A stretch of 64,000 bases of DNA from Pachyseris speciosa (taxonomy: Eukaryota; Cnidaria; Anthozoa; Scleractinia; Pachyseridae), in contig JAEMWC010000012.1 in the NCBI GenBank assembly GCA_016490735.1, forward strand, positions 508,501 through 572,500, given 5' to 3'. Shown piece by piece: positions 11,468 to 22,712 of this stretch (the stretch's first letter is position 1; the number at the start of each line of letters is the position of its first letter). The notes under the pieces are model-generated. The model did not search any database. It saw nothing but the letters and a program-made list of their open reading frames with translations, and had not been told where the DNA came from. Both the position numbers and the translations under genes were made by a program.

Positions 11468-12576
11468 GCTTCGCCCAACAATGGCGACATTTATATCGTT
11501 TTTTATTGCATGGTATTTCGTGGCCGAGTGTAAGGAGTTATTTTCACTTGTGTTTTGAAGTTATTACAAAAACCCGTGGCTCTCGTGCGACAAGCGCGAG
11601 AAGGATGAAGGCGGTGCAAAACGTAAAGACTAATCCTTTAATACAACGTCTTTAAAACCGGCAAGTTAGAGCATCAAAACATTTTGTTCATCGTTCTTCC
11701 GTCTCTCAGAAATTTATCAGTCTAGTGTTTTTGATTTTAATTTACTTGCGTGCCAAACCTGAATTATGTTCTAGGCTGGCGTGTGGTATTTCTGCAATTC
11801 ACTCTTAATTTAAAAAATAGAAAAACACCCAGGAACTAGCCTCCAGATAGGCCTGGAACTGGTATCAAAACAATCCCAACACGGGTAACAGCGCTACCTT
11901 TTCAGTGGCTTCGTGTTTCCTCGAAACTTTCCCCCGGGAAAGTTTCCAAGAAGTTGAACTTGGTCTTAGGGCTGGAGGCAGTCATGCAATTTCTAAGTAA
12001 GATTATTGCAATGCAACATTGTGTCAAGGAAAAATATCGAACAAGCCTCTCTCGTCCAGGGGTCCTGTGTTGACTACCACTTTTTTTGTCTTTTATCAAA
12101 AGGGTTTTGTTTTCTGTATTTTTTAGAGTTCTCTTTAAATTTTCTTCGTACGCAGTGGAAGCCCGTTTTAGGGATAATGTTTTCTAAATGTAGCGTCAAC
12201 TGGATTAGCAAAAATAACTGACAGGTTAAGAAATATGTGAAAGTATCTGTAGCCTGGAGGCAAGCTTGGATAGAAGACGTCTGAAACTATACTCTTGAGT
12301 GAGCTATACATTCCTGTAACTGGTTTATAGATGCATCATCTTACAAACGAAACGAGCCGTTCAGCTGAAAATGGCTGAGGTGTCAAAAGCTGGAAGCAGG
12401 AAACTTTGTTATCGTTGCATACAAATCAATAAACAATTTATCAGTTAAGTAACCGGCCTGTTATTTCCGCATGGACAAGCATGCGTTATTTTTTAAAGCT
12501 AGGAGAAAAATGTTCTTGAGCGTTCAAGTATTCGGGCCAAATTGCAGCGGGTTTAGACCCAATGAAGAACATACAC
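11468..12576. other. Intergenic, nothing recognised
   Basis: No ORF, tandem array or RNA gene is supported in this 1.1-kb stretch between two mobile elements. Confidence 0.45.
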
Positions 12577-12765
12577 TGTTACGCCACATATTGTAATAAC
12601 TGACACAAAATGTAATAGTAACGCAAAATGTAATAACTTTCGACGCAAAATGTAATAACATCCGTAACGCAAAATGTAATAACGTTTGACGCAAAATGTA
12701 ATACACAAAAGTAACGCAAAATGTAATAGCACAAAATGTAATAATATTCTGGGCGGTACGTGTTT
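12577..12765 (+). repeat. Left terminal inverted repeat with internal tandem repeats
   Basis: Contains about eight copies of a 14-18 bp motif around ACGCAAAATGTAATAA, alternating with AACTTTCG, CATCCGTA and CGTTTGAC spacers. The whole block recurs in reverse complement at 16783-16969. Terminal arrays of this kind are candidate transposase-binding sites. The reverse-strand ORFs here come from stop-poor repeats. Confidence 0.85.
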
Positions 12766-13411
12766 CTTCGAAATATATTTTTATTACGACAACAATTTAA
12801 GGCGCGAGATATTAATGTAAAAGCTGAAGTATTTTGTGAAAAAGTGTTCACTTCGATCCTGAATAGGGCATTTACTTTATCACACCTTGAGAATTACTTC
12901 GCACCTCAAACCCTTTTATTGACGGCCACCGATTCTTTAACGAGAGAAGTCGGTTTTCCGAAAACTTAATCTCTGCAATTATTATTCCGCGCATTGAGAA
13001 AGTAGATACTGTAAGTAAATGTCGCGAATGACAATAACATTCTGGGCGATGTTTGGGCCAGATATATAAAATTCAAAATATATCTGTTGGCAACACCTCC
13101 ATTACGTTTTTTTGTGACAGGAAATACAACTTTCCGTCCATATATAATTATTACGTCTCTTATGACAAATTGGTTCTAATAAAACTAAAAAATTACATAC
13201 TTTTTTGGGTAAATTTCATAGAGGGATGTGGGGCAGTAGGGGGTCATCATTGGGGGTCGCCATTGGAAATCTGGAACCAAGTGACACATACCTCTGTCGT
13301 TTAACTGGACTATTCCCATGCTGGTATATTAAGTAATAAATATCAAGAAGTGTCCTACGACTTTTTAGTCTACGTATTCCCATGCTGGTCACGTCCACAT
13401 TTTAGTCGACC

Positions 13412-14653
13412 ATGAACACCATGTTATGGTTTTTGTTTTTATTGCTAACGATTGCCAGCAATGTGTACGAAATTTCCGCTATTTCATCACTCGACGATGA
13501 GACGTACGATACTTTTCTTGACTTGCTCAAAGGGAAAATTAACGTCCCTTTGAAGCAAAGAAACAACAAGCAGAAGTCCGCTCTGGTACGATTTCGGCGA
13601 AATCGCGAAATTGTTTCTCTGAAAGGAGGCAAGTATGCTACGATGGGAAGCCCGTATTGAGAAAATCAGTTGTATCGGACATTGTAGCGAAAGCATTTAA
13701 GGAAACAAAAGGATCAGGTGTGAGGAAACTCTATCGCCATTTGAAAGATGTCTGTAGTGGCGCAGGAGAAAGAGATATCAGAGCTGTGCTTGGTAAGTCT
13801 CGCCTACATCAACGGCTAAACGTTCGATTCCAAAACAAAGCTGCTTTGAAACCAGTACGCACTAGAACAGTCCAAATCCGCAATCAACTGGATTTAGTAA
13901 GCATGGAAGGTATGCCAGTTATCGACAGTTAAGTGGAAGGGAAAAGTATTCAAGTATGTGCTATCTCTTATGGATGTATTTAGCCGGTAGAATTGGCTTA
14001 TTCCACTGGAAAAAAAGAAAAGTGGTCCAATCGCAGCGGCGCTATCGACAATTTACAAAGAGCAAGGGCCTCCTCGCTTCCTTCAGCACGACCTGGGGCG
14101 AGAATTCGACGGTGCCGTCAATAAACTGTGCAAGAAGCTTGGAATAAAAGTAATTAAAGGACGTCCATACCCCCCATAATCACAGGGAAAAATTGAACGG
14201 GCCCACAGATCATTTAAGAAAAAGATTACGTGCGACCTTTTAACTATGCGAAAAAAGGGAGTGAACTGGGCAAAATGTTTGCCAGAATACGCAAGAACCT
14301 TAAATCAAGAAGTTAAGGAGGAGCTTTCTTGGAAATGTCCATTTGAAGTTTATTATGGGCGCAAGCCTTTTAGGAAAGATGACATATCAGGAGCTTCAAC
14401 TGGACAAAAATGGAATATTGAAGGGAAAGCGTGTGAGGAAATGATATCGGCGCGACCTAAATATCACGATTCCCACGAGTTACAAGTTAAACGAATACGC
14501 CAGGCTGCTTCCGCGGCAAGTAGAAGATGTGAAAACCGTATGATCCAAAAGGGACTGAGAAACAATCCGCCTTCAGTTTATAATATTGGCGAAAAAGTGC
14601 TAATTCGCTACCCACCGGCGAAAAAAATATCTAGTAAGAGGTATAATATCTAA
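13412..14653 (+). pseudogene. DDE integrase/transposase of the Ginger-like element
   Basis: Read across frames, the N-terminal part (to about 13930) has a conserved block ending RTVQIRNQLDLVSM, with the first catalytic Asp in LDLVSM. The core continues in another frame after a stop at 13930 with a second motif LQHDLGREFDG (Asp, about 14083) and a third SQGKIERAHRSFK (Glu, about 14190). WKCPFEVYYGRKPF (about 14330) is the conserved post-core block. Together these form the D,D-35-E integrase fold that cuts and joins DNA. Damage seen: a stop after position 13654, a frameshift near 13925, and stops at about 14038 and 14177. The polyprotein continues to 14653. Assignment to Ginger rather than a Gypsy or Polinton integrase rests on the inverted ends and the lack of a reverse transcriptase. 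Confidence 0.7.
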
Positions 14654-14661
14654 CGGCTAAA

Positions 14662-16261
14662 ATGCTCAGCAGAAAGTTAAAAACTTGTAAGTACAAGGTT
14701 CAATTTAAATACCCGCCTAGTTCCTCCAAGACTCTTACTAAATGGATCTCCGTTAATGACATAACAAGTACGACAATGGACAAAGAAAAGAGGAAGAGGA
14801 AGCTCGCACGTCAGATTAACAAGAAAATGCACAAAAAGAAATATTTGATACCTTACTCAAATCATAGGGAGAAATTCACTGACATGCAGTCTGATATCAA
14901 TTTTTTAATTACCTATGACCCAACAAAAGCCGGCAACTGTCAATTTTCTGCACTATGTCACGAGCTTGCTACCCTGGGTGCCAGAGGTTATTTTTTTTCG
15001 TTTGAAGGAGGGAATTCGTATCAACGAGGCTCGCGTTCTATTTTGGCTTTTCAGGGATATTTATTTTTTTCAACGGGCCTCTGGAGCCAGGGTACGAGCT
15101 TGCAAACATTGGTATCTTCCGCTCGGCAGAAACATTGAGAGAAGAGATCGTCTCATATCTGGAGTCACATCCAAACTCTCCAGATGGCACTCCTATGGAA
15201 TTATTTGCTGGCACACCTTGGGACCAATATCGGCGATTAATGGCGCGCGATGGAACATATGGTGATCACTTAACAATCCAAGCAGCAGCTGATGTATTTA
15301 ATATACAAATTGTTATATATATTCCAAACTCGATACAATGGCTACGCGGGAATTTTCCCCTATGAATAGCAGCCCAATTGCGACTTTTTATCTAGGTCAC
15401 TTCGCAGAGGGAGTTGGAGAGCATTACGTGTGCTTGGCCGACGAATGTCGGGATGAAACAATATCGGGTCGACCCAACACAGAAAACAGTTGTCTTTCCC
15501 CAGCCCAAGAAGAACAGGCCCAATTAGATAGCGCTTCAGACATAAACATGAAGGAGGATCAGTCCCATAACAATACAGATCAACACGCTCCTGATGTCAG
15601 TGCAACACATAGAAACCGAACCGGATTACATGAAAATGAACAGAAAGATATGACAACAGAGGGAAGATATCCACAAATGCGAATATCTGATCCACTCGAC
15701 GCAGAGTATAATTGTATTCCTCCCGTCCACGATGAACAGTCCGAATTAAGTAGTACATCAGGAATTAACTTGCCGGAGAGTCAATTCCATAGCAATAAAG
15801 ATCCACAAGATGTCAATACCACCCATGAAAATGAAGAGGAAGGTATGAGTAACCAATGCGGATACGAAAAGCAGGGAAAGGATAATGCAAGTCAGCTTAA
15901 TGGGTGTAACACAGACTATAGTCCTCACCTTAGTCCTGATATTTTAGAGAACATTATAAAAACAACAGTGGGGAGATATCCACAAATGCGACAGACTTTG
16001 CGAGCTGTTTCCAGATTTTTCCAACGCGTTTTCGACACCTTACCACTTCCACAAGTTTATATTCCAGAGCCAGAGGTTGCCAATATACGCCATCTTAGTG
16101 TGCGGAAAATAATAAATATGAAGGGAAAGAACAGTGGAGCAGTAATCGCTCTAAGAAATATAATTAACGCTAAGAACTGGACAAATGCGTGGGTTAGCCT
16201 CGTAGCCTATGGCTATGGCTGGTACGGTATCTCCAAGATTTACTGGAGAACCCGCAATTAA
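14662..16261 (+). pseudogene. OTU-family cysteine protease with acidic C-terminal extension
   Basis: A basic linker leads to AGNCQFSALCHELA (about 14926-14969), the OTU signature in which Asp/Ala-Gly-Asn-Cys carries the catalytic Cys. After a 125-bp MITE the domain resumes with NIGIFRSAETLREEIVSYL, GTYGDHLTIQAAADVFNI (about 15256-15309) and, one frame on from about 15340, LGHFAEGVGEHYVCL with the catalytic His before Tyr. OTU enzymes hydrolyse ubiquitin or ubiquitin-like conjugates; a role in transposition is unknown. The remaining 270 residues are acidic, Asn/Gln-rich and repeat ENEEE-like and RYPQMR segments. Near the C-terminus LSPDILENIIKTTVGRYPQM could be an F-box-like helix. The MITE, the frameshift at about 15345 and the substitution of the usual acidic residue by Ala before GNC argue against activity. 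Confidence 0.7.
14970..15094. mobile_element. MITE inside the OTU gene, 9-bp TSD
   Basis: The 125-bp element runs from TACCCTGGGTGCCAGAGG to CCTCTGGAGCCAGGGTA (imperfect 18-bp inverted ends). It is flanked by identical 9-bp CGAGCTTGC at 14961-14969 and 15095-15103. Removing the insert and one duplicate restores the OTU reading frame. A 9-bp duplication is typical of Mutator-like elements, though some other superfamilies overlap. Confidence 0.9.
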
Positions 16262-16782
16262 GAGAGACCTGATTTAGTTCACTTTTCTTCAGAGTTACAG
16301 TTTAGTTACAGTTTAAGGTAAATTAAGATTTAAAATTAATCAGTGAATCAATCAACCAACCAACCAATCAATCAACCAACATACCAATCAATAAGCAAGC
16401 AATTAAGACACTCGCCCAGGCAAATTGGGTGCATTTTTGAGTCTTTATATCTATGTAATTTTTTCATAACAATTTTAGTTAATTTTCCATTGTTATTTTT
16501 ATTCAAAAGAACAAGCTAAGTCACTAATAGCTTGATGTAGCAAGAAGTTCATTAGTGTGACGTGAAAAAGAACAACAGTGGAGGATATGCAGTGTTTGTT
16601 AAAGCACCATCAGTAAACATCGCCGTTATATACAAACGTTCAGAAAATGAAAGAAATGCATCTGTTATTTCCATGGATTTTGTCTGAATTCGTCTATTTA
16701 CGGGTTTTTCCCTGAAAAACCCTCGAGGAGGTCGTCACTTTGCGAAACCATAGATGTTTTGTCCCTCACCGACACAAATACT
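16262..16782. other. 3' non-coding part of the Ginger-like element
   Basis: No gene. Contains a short degenerate (CAAT/CAAC)n tract at about 16340-16400 (repeated AATCAACCAACC motifs) and AT-rich sequence up to the right terminal repeat. Confidence 0.5.
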
Positions 16783-16969
16783 TATATTTCTAGAAACACA
16801 TACCGCCCAGAAAATTATTACATTTTGTGCTATTACAATTTGCGTTACTTTTGTGTATTACATTTTGCGTCAAACGTTATTACATTTTGCGTTACGGATA
16901 TTATTACATTTTGCGTCGAAAGTTATTACATTTCGCGTTACTATTACATTTTGTGTATGTGGCGTAACA
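16783..16969 (-). repeat. Right terminal inverted repeat of the Ginger-like element
   Basis: Reverse complement of 12577-12765, starting in the reverse sense with TGTTACGCCACATA. It lacks about 16 bp present near the tip of the left repeat and differs at a few positions. Confidence 0.85.
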
Positions 16970-17900
16970 TACACTCGACTGAAAAAGCGTTGTATACAAC
17001 GTAAAGGATACAAAGTGATGGAATTATTATTACACAACAGTCATGCCAGGCAAGGGCGGATCCAGAAAATCCAGAAAGAGTGGGCCAAAGAAATAAATAA
17101 AACAGCCTGATGAACAATACCACTTAAACAGTCAGAAGCTTTTTGTTGTGGCTACTGTTGCTATGGCAACAGTATCCACATTGCAATCACTTGTATTCAA
17201 TTCAGTGTAAGTAAGTTAGTTCGGGTACAACCGGAACTGTTCGGAAATGCGATCATTCAACGACTGATCCTCACTCCGTTGGTTCCAATTTGTAGTTTTG
17301 GAGGCTTATCGTCGGCGCAATTCGATCAGTCATCGGGTGATAATGACCCGGCTCGAAGCATGCGTTTGCCTTTCGTCCAGCGATGCAGGCAAGGTCGCAG
17401 TTTGCTGCTGGTTTGCACTTAAACTTGGTTAGATTGTACAAGAAAATGTTGATCGCAGACTGAGTTGTGTTTGTTTGAAGGCCAAGACGGGTGCCTGCAC
17501 ATACGGCGGTGTTCAGTCAATTCCAGCGCTTCTTAAAGTAAGTTTCAGTTAATAGAAGGTTTTGGGAAATTTTCCAGCTAAGTGGCGATTACAGAGTCTA
17601 TGTGTTTGTTTGGCAGCATGGGCGAATGTTATTTGAGTGTTTTGACTGTTTATGGACCGAGGTTTTCCAGTCGAAGAGTGCTCTTTGAATCGACATGTTT
17701 TTCTGGCGTCCATGACAATCGAACCAGCCATGCACTACACGATCTGCCCAACAATAAACTCTTTTATGGTGTCATATAATTCCGTTTTGGACACAAAAAA
17801 CGTCTTTTGAGACACAAAACGTGTTATTTCAAGGGCGAAAGAAGCCGATTGTTTTCCCCCAGGCCGGATTTGTGATACGATACTTCGAACGTAAACAAGG
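16970..17900. other. Intergenic, nothing recognised
   Basis: About 930 bp without a supported gene. The ORF at 17582-17779 has no recognised motif. Confidence 0.4.
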
Positions 17901-17904
17901 GGTG

Positions 17905-18480
17905 GCTACAAAACGAAGACCGAAGACCGAAGACCGAAGACTTGGATATCTATTAATTTTACATCAGCTGAAGCTACAATAAAATGAAACGTGCTAAAAC
18001 GCTTCATTTGACGCCAAAACATTGAAAAATATGGGGTCTTCGTTTTGTAGTTTCACCCCCTTCAAACTACAAAACGAAGACCCTCGCTCACGCTGAATTT
18101 GACGCTAAAACATTGAAATTGATGGGGTCTTCGTTTTTTAGTTTTACCCCCCTCAAACTACAAAACGACGACCCTCGCTAAAACGCTTAATTTGACGCTA
18201 AAACAACTACAAAACGAAGACCCTCGCTAAAACGCTGAATTTGACGCTAAAACATTGAAAACGATGGGGTCTTCGTTTTGTAGTTTTACCCCCCTGAAAC
18301 TACAAAACGAAGACCCTCGCTAAAAGGCTTTAGTTGACGCTAAAGCCTTGAAATCGATGAGGTCTTCGTTTTGTAGTTTTACCCCCCCCCCCTCCCCCCT
18401 CAAACTATAAAACGAAACCGTGCTAAAACGCTGAATTTGACGCTTTTAAAGACCTACAAAACGTCGCTAAAACGCTCTTC
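17905..18480 (+). repeat. Left subterminal array of alternating-orientation repeats
   Basis: CTACAAAACGAAGACC and its reverse complement GGTCTTCGTTTTGTAG alternate about every 30-65 bp, separated by AACGCTGAATTTGACGCTAA (long gap) or TTTTACCCCCCTCAAA (short gap). Each neighbouring pair can pair as a hairpin. At the outer end GAAGACC is repeated four times. The matching array is at 24700-25150. Confidence 0.85.
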
Positions 18481-18845
18481 CTTTTTGTCCGCTTGAAACT
18501 ACACTCCCTCGCTCGTCTGTAACGAGATGTATTTTAATTGAAGCGAATATTACAAGAAATTCTTTCCTGGCACAAGTTCATTTGCCGGTATTCTTGAATA
18601 GTAAATGAATTATCCTTGCAAAAATGTCTTAAGAACAATGTCAATCATGTTGTAACATTCAGTGACAGTCATAATATCCAGACACTCAAAAACAATAACG
18701 CTATTCATGGGGCGCCGACTATTCTGTGTTGTTCCTTGCCACGTAGCCAGAGTTCAGATTGCAGTTTTTGTCCAGGAGACTGTCATGGGCTAAAAGCTAC
18801 GTTCGAAAATGTCAGCCAAATTTTCGGAAGTTTCATCTGCCTCGG

Positions 18846-19254
18846 CTGCTAAAGAAAGAGATATCTCAAGATGATACCATACCGCGGTTTGAATTCAACA
18901 AACCGATGGTCAAAGATCGCATTGGCCAGGGTGCATTTGGAGATGTATATACCACGTATTTACCGGGCGCCGGGAAAAATCACTTCAGAGACGGAGGTCA
19001 TAAAATAAATGTTCAATGCTGTGGACGAAGAAGAGAAGAAGCTTTTCCTCAAAGAAGTGGCTCTCCTTTATAGCCTAAGGCATCAAAGCATTGTGAAATT
19101 TATGGGGGTTTGCTATCAGCCGCTCGCCATGATGCTGGAGTACGTTTATTTCGACTTTAATCTCTTCGGTCAAGACGTCCGTGCAAATATCTCAAGACGA
19201 AACTTTCCAAAAGGAAATCAGCGCCATCAAACATTGAATAACGTCGAACAATAA
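18846..19254 (+). pseudogene. Protein kinase N-lobe fragment
   Basis: FEFNKPMVKDRIGQGAFGDV (ending about 18949) is a kinase glycine-rich ATP loop (GxGxFGxV). After a frameshift near 19010 the other frame reads EEKKLFLKEVALLYSLRHQS then IVKFMGVCYQ and MMLEYVYFDF, matching the helix-C Glu region, beta-4/5 and the hinge. The VAVK lysine strand falls in the damaged stretch (about 18960-19010) and is not visible. Everything C-terminal of the hinge (HRD, DFG) is missing. It is a tyrosine-kinase-like type fragment, not a working gene, and could be captured cargo of the surrounding inverted-array element. Confidence 0.65.
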
Positions 19255-20162
19255 TTTGGAAGCTCCCTCGTACGCTTTCACAAGCGTCGACAGGAAAGTC
19301 ACGCTAACAAACTGAAAAGGGCTAAAACCGCCAAAACTCGTAACAACAGCAATAGGGCCAATGTTGATTATGTTGAATATAATGGGGACACTCACAAACT
19401 GTGGGAATATTCGAAAGGTCTAACAGCAACCAGCAAATTATCATCATGAAATAAGCTTACTTCATGGCAAAATCGAGCTACGGAGAACATTTCGAGCTTC
19501 CAAACATAGGGTAACACTGACGGGAATTTCCTTGTTAAACTACTTTTGATTCACGACTTATATCGATAATTACAAATAAGCTTATTTTTAACAAGAGCCT
19601 CATAATTTCGGCAGCGTTGACTCTGCATAAAAGCGGGAACGAAAATAAGACCACGAATGAAATCTGCCGCGAGTTTACCGTTAAAATGTAAAATGGATGT
19701 CAAATCGCTCTTGTTACATCAGTCGATCCATCACATTAAACGATAGACTGATGCTCAACATGATTATAACTCCCCTCTATTTAAGCATAATAGGAAAAAG
19801 ATCAGAACTTTACTCACTCCGGAAACTCGATGCACCTGCTGCAGACATTGCTTACAATATAGCCGTTTTCTGGATCTGTGATTCATAAAAAACACTTTTA
19901 ACCATATATTATATACTATAAAACAAAATGGCAACGAAAAACGGCCAAATAAATGGATAGTTGAAGCTCAAAAAACAAAAACATACCGACGTTCTCTTCA
20001 CGACACGAAAACAAATTTTTGGCGTCCTCAACATGTGAAGACCGCGGTCCTACAATCTCGTTCCCAGAGCCCACGTATCTTTTGGCCAGCGCCAAGACAC
20101 GGAGCTCTGGAATAATCCATTTTTTGAATTTTTTCATTGGCTAGAAGTTCGAGCATGGGCAG
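19255..20162. other. Non-coding, with one copy of a paired short MITE
   Basis: No supported gene. A roughly 70-bp segment at about 20050-20120 (CTCGTTCCCAGAGCCCACG...GGAATAATCCATTTT) recurs in reverse complement at about 23455-23522. Confidence 0.5.
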
Positions 20163-20191
20163 TTGAGCCGGAAGTTGCTTCGTAAACAAAT

Positions 20192-20620
20192 ATGGCGGAG
20201 CAAATTGGCGGGGAATACTCCTGTCAAGGTTTTATCGAAAGCTTCAGATCGCCGGTACGTTTGCAAATACTGCAATTCAACCCTTTTGAGTCGTCCGATT
20301 GCTTTGTTTGGAGAAAATTCAAAGAAAGAAAACCTTTCAATAATTTTTGAGAATGTAACAGGTCTAGCTTTCACGGAGGACGATGGGCTTCCAAAACAAA
20401 TTTGCGCAGCTTGTCACAATAGCGTTAAACATTTCAAACGTCATTAAGGATAACAAGAGGAAAGAAGGCGACAGAAAGTGCATCCATCCAGAATCAGCGA
20501 GAAGCCAAACAAGGGAAAAGCGACGGAACAGAACGCGCGTCTGTAGTCCGGCAAAGCTTCGCCAAAACGTGGAAGTGAGGATCTTGCCAGAGTCAATAAG
20601 AAAACATGAACCTCCCTAGC
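20192..20620 (+). pseudogene. ZAD-like zinc-binding domain protein fragment
   Basis: The frame through 20163-20447 contains RRYVCKYCNSTLL (C-x2-C) and, about 50 residues later, DDGLPKQICAACHNSVKHF (C-x2-C), the spacing and LPxxIC motif of zinc-finger-associated (ZAD-type) domains. A good-context ATG (AATATGGCGG, 20192) opens a different frame (MAEQIGGEYSC) and would need a shift near 20240 to join. A second shift near 20445 would add a basic tail (KDNKRKEGDRK...) ending at 20620. No DNA-binding fingers follow. It may be a broken gene or short exons with unseen introns; the ZAD name is by motif only. Confidence 0.45.
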
Positions 20621-20944
20621 AAAATAAAGGAATGTTGATTTTGGCAAAGACTGCATTGGCTACGCAATAGTGAGGTTTGTTCATTGTTTTGGTGTTCTTG
20701 ATTGTACATGTCTTAAAACTAAGGAACTGGAATAAAACGATTTACGTTCATGCATTGTTCTGATGGTTGAGTTAAATATTTTGCTGACTGGTATGTTAAT
20801 GCAAAATTGACAGAATTGTTAATTATAAATTATGACACTGTTTGAGGTTATTAACATGAAAAACCATATCTGGAGACTTGGAGGCTTGAACTCATGGTGT
20901 AAGTGCTGTATCTTGACTACTTACCTAGAGGTTGAACCACTGAC

Positions 20945-21175
20945 CACCTGGCTAGCCCAATGGGATGAGGCACCAGTCAGGTGATTGGGAGGCCGCAGGT
21001 TCAAATCCCGGTTGTACAACACTTAGGGTCTTTGTAATGATGTGCAAATGTCGGGCTTTCTGATCTAGTCTTCTTGGATAAGGATGATAATCAGGTCCCA
21101 CTCTGCAACATTTGTTCATAAACAACTCTGTGGGATGTTATTAGGTGAATGGAAGTGATGGGAGACATTATCTCA
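20945..21175 (+). mobile_element. tRNA-derived SINE, degenerate
   Basis: CTGGCTAGCCCAATGGGATGAG resembles a tRNA A box (diverged), and CGCAGGTTCAAATCCCGG is a good B box. Downstream, CACTTAGGGTCTTTGTAATGATGTG and TCTAGTCTTCTTGGATAAGGA match the body of the better-preserved SINE at 37213-37650 (ACTCAGGGTCTT..., CTAGTCTTCTCGGATAAGGA). It is an older, truncated copy. Confidence 0.75.
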
Positions 21176-22235
21176 TGGGCTACAGCTTATGGTATACTTA
21201 TGAACATCAGATGTTGTGAGCTCTCTCTTGTCCACAAAACAGACAAAATGAATGCTGTCTTGCTGGGAGTTGGTAGTGCTACCGCAAAAAGGGTTTGTGG
21301 ATCTAGATCTATCATCTGTGGGTTACAATTGAAGTACAAGTTCATACATTTTTTTAGTCTCAGTGCAATGAGGGCATCTCACAAAATTAACTTTCCTTTT
21401 TTCATTGTCACAGTCCTGAAGTACTTTAGTATGTATACAAGCAACATAATTGGATAAAATAAAAATGCTATTATAAAGTGAACTTACGTGTGCCTTTGGC
21501 ACAGACTGGTAGTTAATAAAATAATGATTGATTTTTTTGATACCTGAGTGTGTTGAGGCATTAAGTTCATTGACTTATATGTAATGAGTTCATGAATGCT
21601 AAAAAATGTTGTGTTGGGTTAATTGCATAATATAGTTTTTGGAGAGTGATGGATTTACACTGAAGTGTTCTGAATTCTGGTTTTCCATTTTTCTGGCTTT
21701 TTATGTTATTATATTTTGCAAACATATCTCCATTAAAAATACTAAGCATGAGAATGAAGCCCTTGTTGAAGAAAAAAACAAAAGCAAAAGAAAATAACTT
21801 TTTTAATTATTAGCTTTATTTTTCATCCCTGATTTTTACCATTATTTTATTATGATAACTAGAATAGCTTACTGATTTCAAACATTGCACCACAGCTGTG
21901 CCAAACTTGAACAATTTTTTTGGCTATAAGTTTAGGTTGACTTCAGAATAACATTTGAAACCATGTATTTCTACTGTTGTGCAGCAGCACATCTATTGTG
22001 ATACATATGCATGACAGTTAACTCAACTTGGTTAATAAACATGCTGAAGCTGTCATAAACTCACTACATGAATTATACATAAAGTTAAAAGGCTGCACCA
22101 CTGATCAGTATTTTATTTGTGAAATGTTTCAGAATTAAATTAGACATACGAGACAAGGTTGTGCTAAAGCTGACCAAACCTGGTATGTGACCAGCAGAAT
22201 ATATATATAGCCCTCATACACTTCAACATCATTTT
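21176..22235. other. AT-rich intergenic, nothing recognised
   Basis: About 1 kb without gene, array or RNA signal. The 102-residue frame at 21149-21457 overlaps the SINE tail and has no recognised motif. Confidence 0.4.
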
Positions 22236-22345
22236 TCCCTCAACCTCAACTTCAACTTCAACTTTATTAACTATTTGACAAAAGAAAAATACAAAATGGT
22301 CGCTTTCCGCAAATAGCATTGGCTAGTCGAGGCGGGAAGCGACAG
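22236..22345 (-). mobile_element. LINE/SINE 3' end with (GTTGAA)n tail, reverse strand
   Basis: In the reverse sense the sequence ends AATAAAGTTGAAGTTGAAG. The preceding CGACTAGCCAATGCTATTTGC matches CGATTAGCCTTTGCTATTTG of the similar end at 63700-63800. It is a 5'-truncated insertion. The + strand ORF beginning at 22319 crosses this piece and is not a gene. Confidence 0.5.
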
Positions 22346-22681
22346 GAGAGAATAGGTTTACATTACAGCCTGTCAAGTCTCTCTAGCAAATGGTTTAGTA
22401 AGGCACTAAAAAGACAAGGAACATTTAAATATGTTAAAAAAATTGAAACTTGGGAAGCAGGAAGAACCCATTATTGGATTGGCATAGCCTTGCTGAAATC
22501 AGTAGGCGGAAGGGTGAGAGAACTTGTGTCTTGGTTGTTCAAACCAAGACACAAGCCAGTAAACTCAGGTCACTGTGTTTTTTTTTATGTATATTCTGAA
22601 GAAACAAAACTGAACGTTGTTGATTTCCCATCAGTTTAAAGTAACGTTTTAGTTCTAAAAATGATCACTTTGGAGTGCTAT

Positions 22682-22712
22682 AGTGGAAACACACACGCAC
22701 ACACACACACAT
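22682..22712. repeat. (CA)n microsatellite
   Basis: About 14 CA dinucleotides with one G interruption. Confidence 0.85.

Larger units (their letters stand above)
12577..16969 (+). mobile_element. Ginger-like DNA transposon with integrase and OTU protease
   Basis: The 4,393-bp element begins TGTTACGCCACATA and ends TATGTGGCGTAACA, with inverted repeats of about 190 bp. It is flanked by identical TACAC at 12572-12576 and 16970-16974, a 5-bp target duplication. Inside, in order, are a retroviral-type DDE integrase pseudogene (13412-14653) and an OTU-type cysteine protease reading frame with a long acidic extension (14662-16261), both on +. DNA transposons that pair a Gypsy-like integrase with TGT termini are known as Ginger elements, and OTU domains have been reported in them as I recall. 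The 5-bp rather than 4-bp duplication is a mismatch worth noting. Stops, frameshifts and a MITE in the OTU gene show this copy is dead. Confidence 0.7.

Noticed and set aside
12524..12851. Reverse-strand ORFs rich in Ile-Thr-Phe-Cys-Val
   Set aside because: Translation of the tandem ACGCAAAATGTAATAA units in the TIR, mirrored at 16754-17110.
13412..13470. Hydrophobic N-terminus as a signal peptide of the integrase
   Set aside because: A nuclear integrase should not be secreted; the stretch is probably upstream non-coding sequence that happens to be open.
22319..22639. 106-residue ORF
   Set aside because: Its start lies in a reverse-strand LINE tail and it needs a non-ATG start; no recognised domain.
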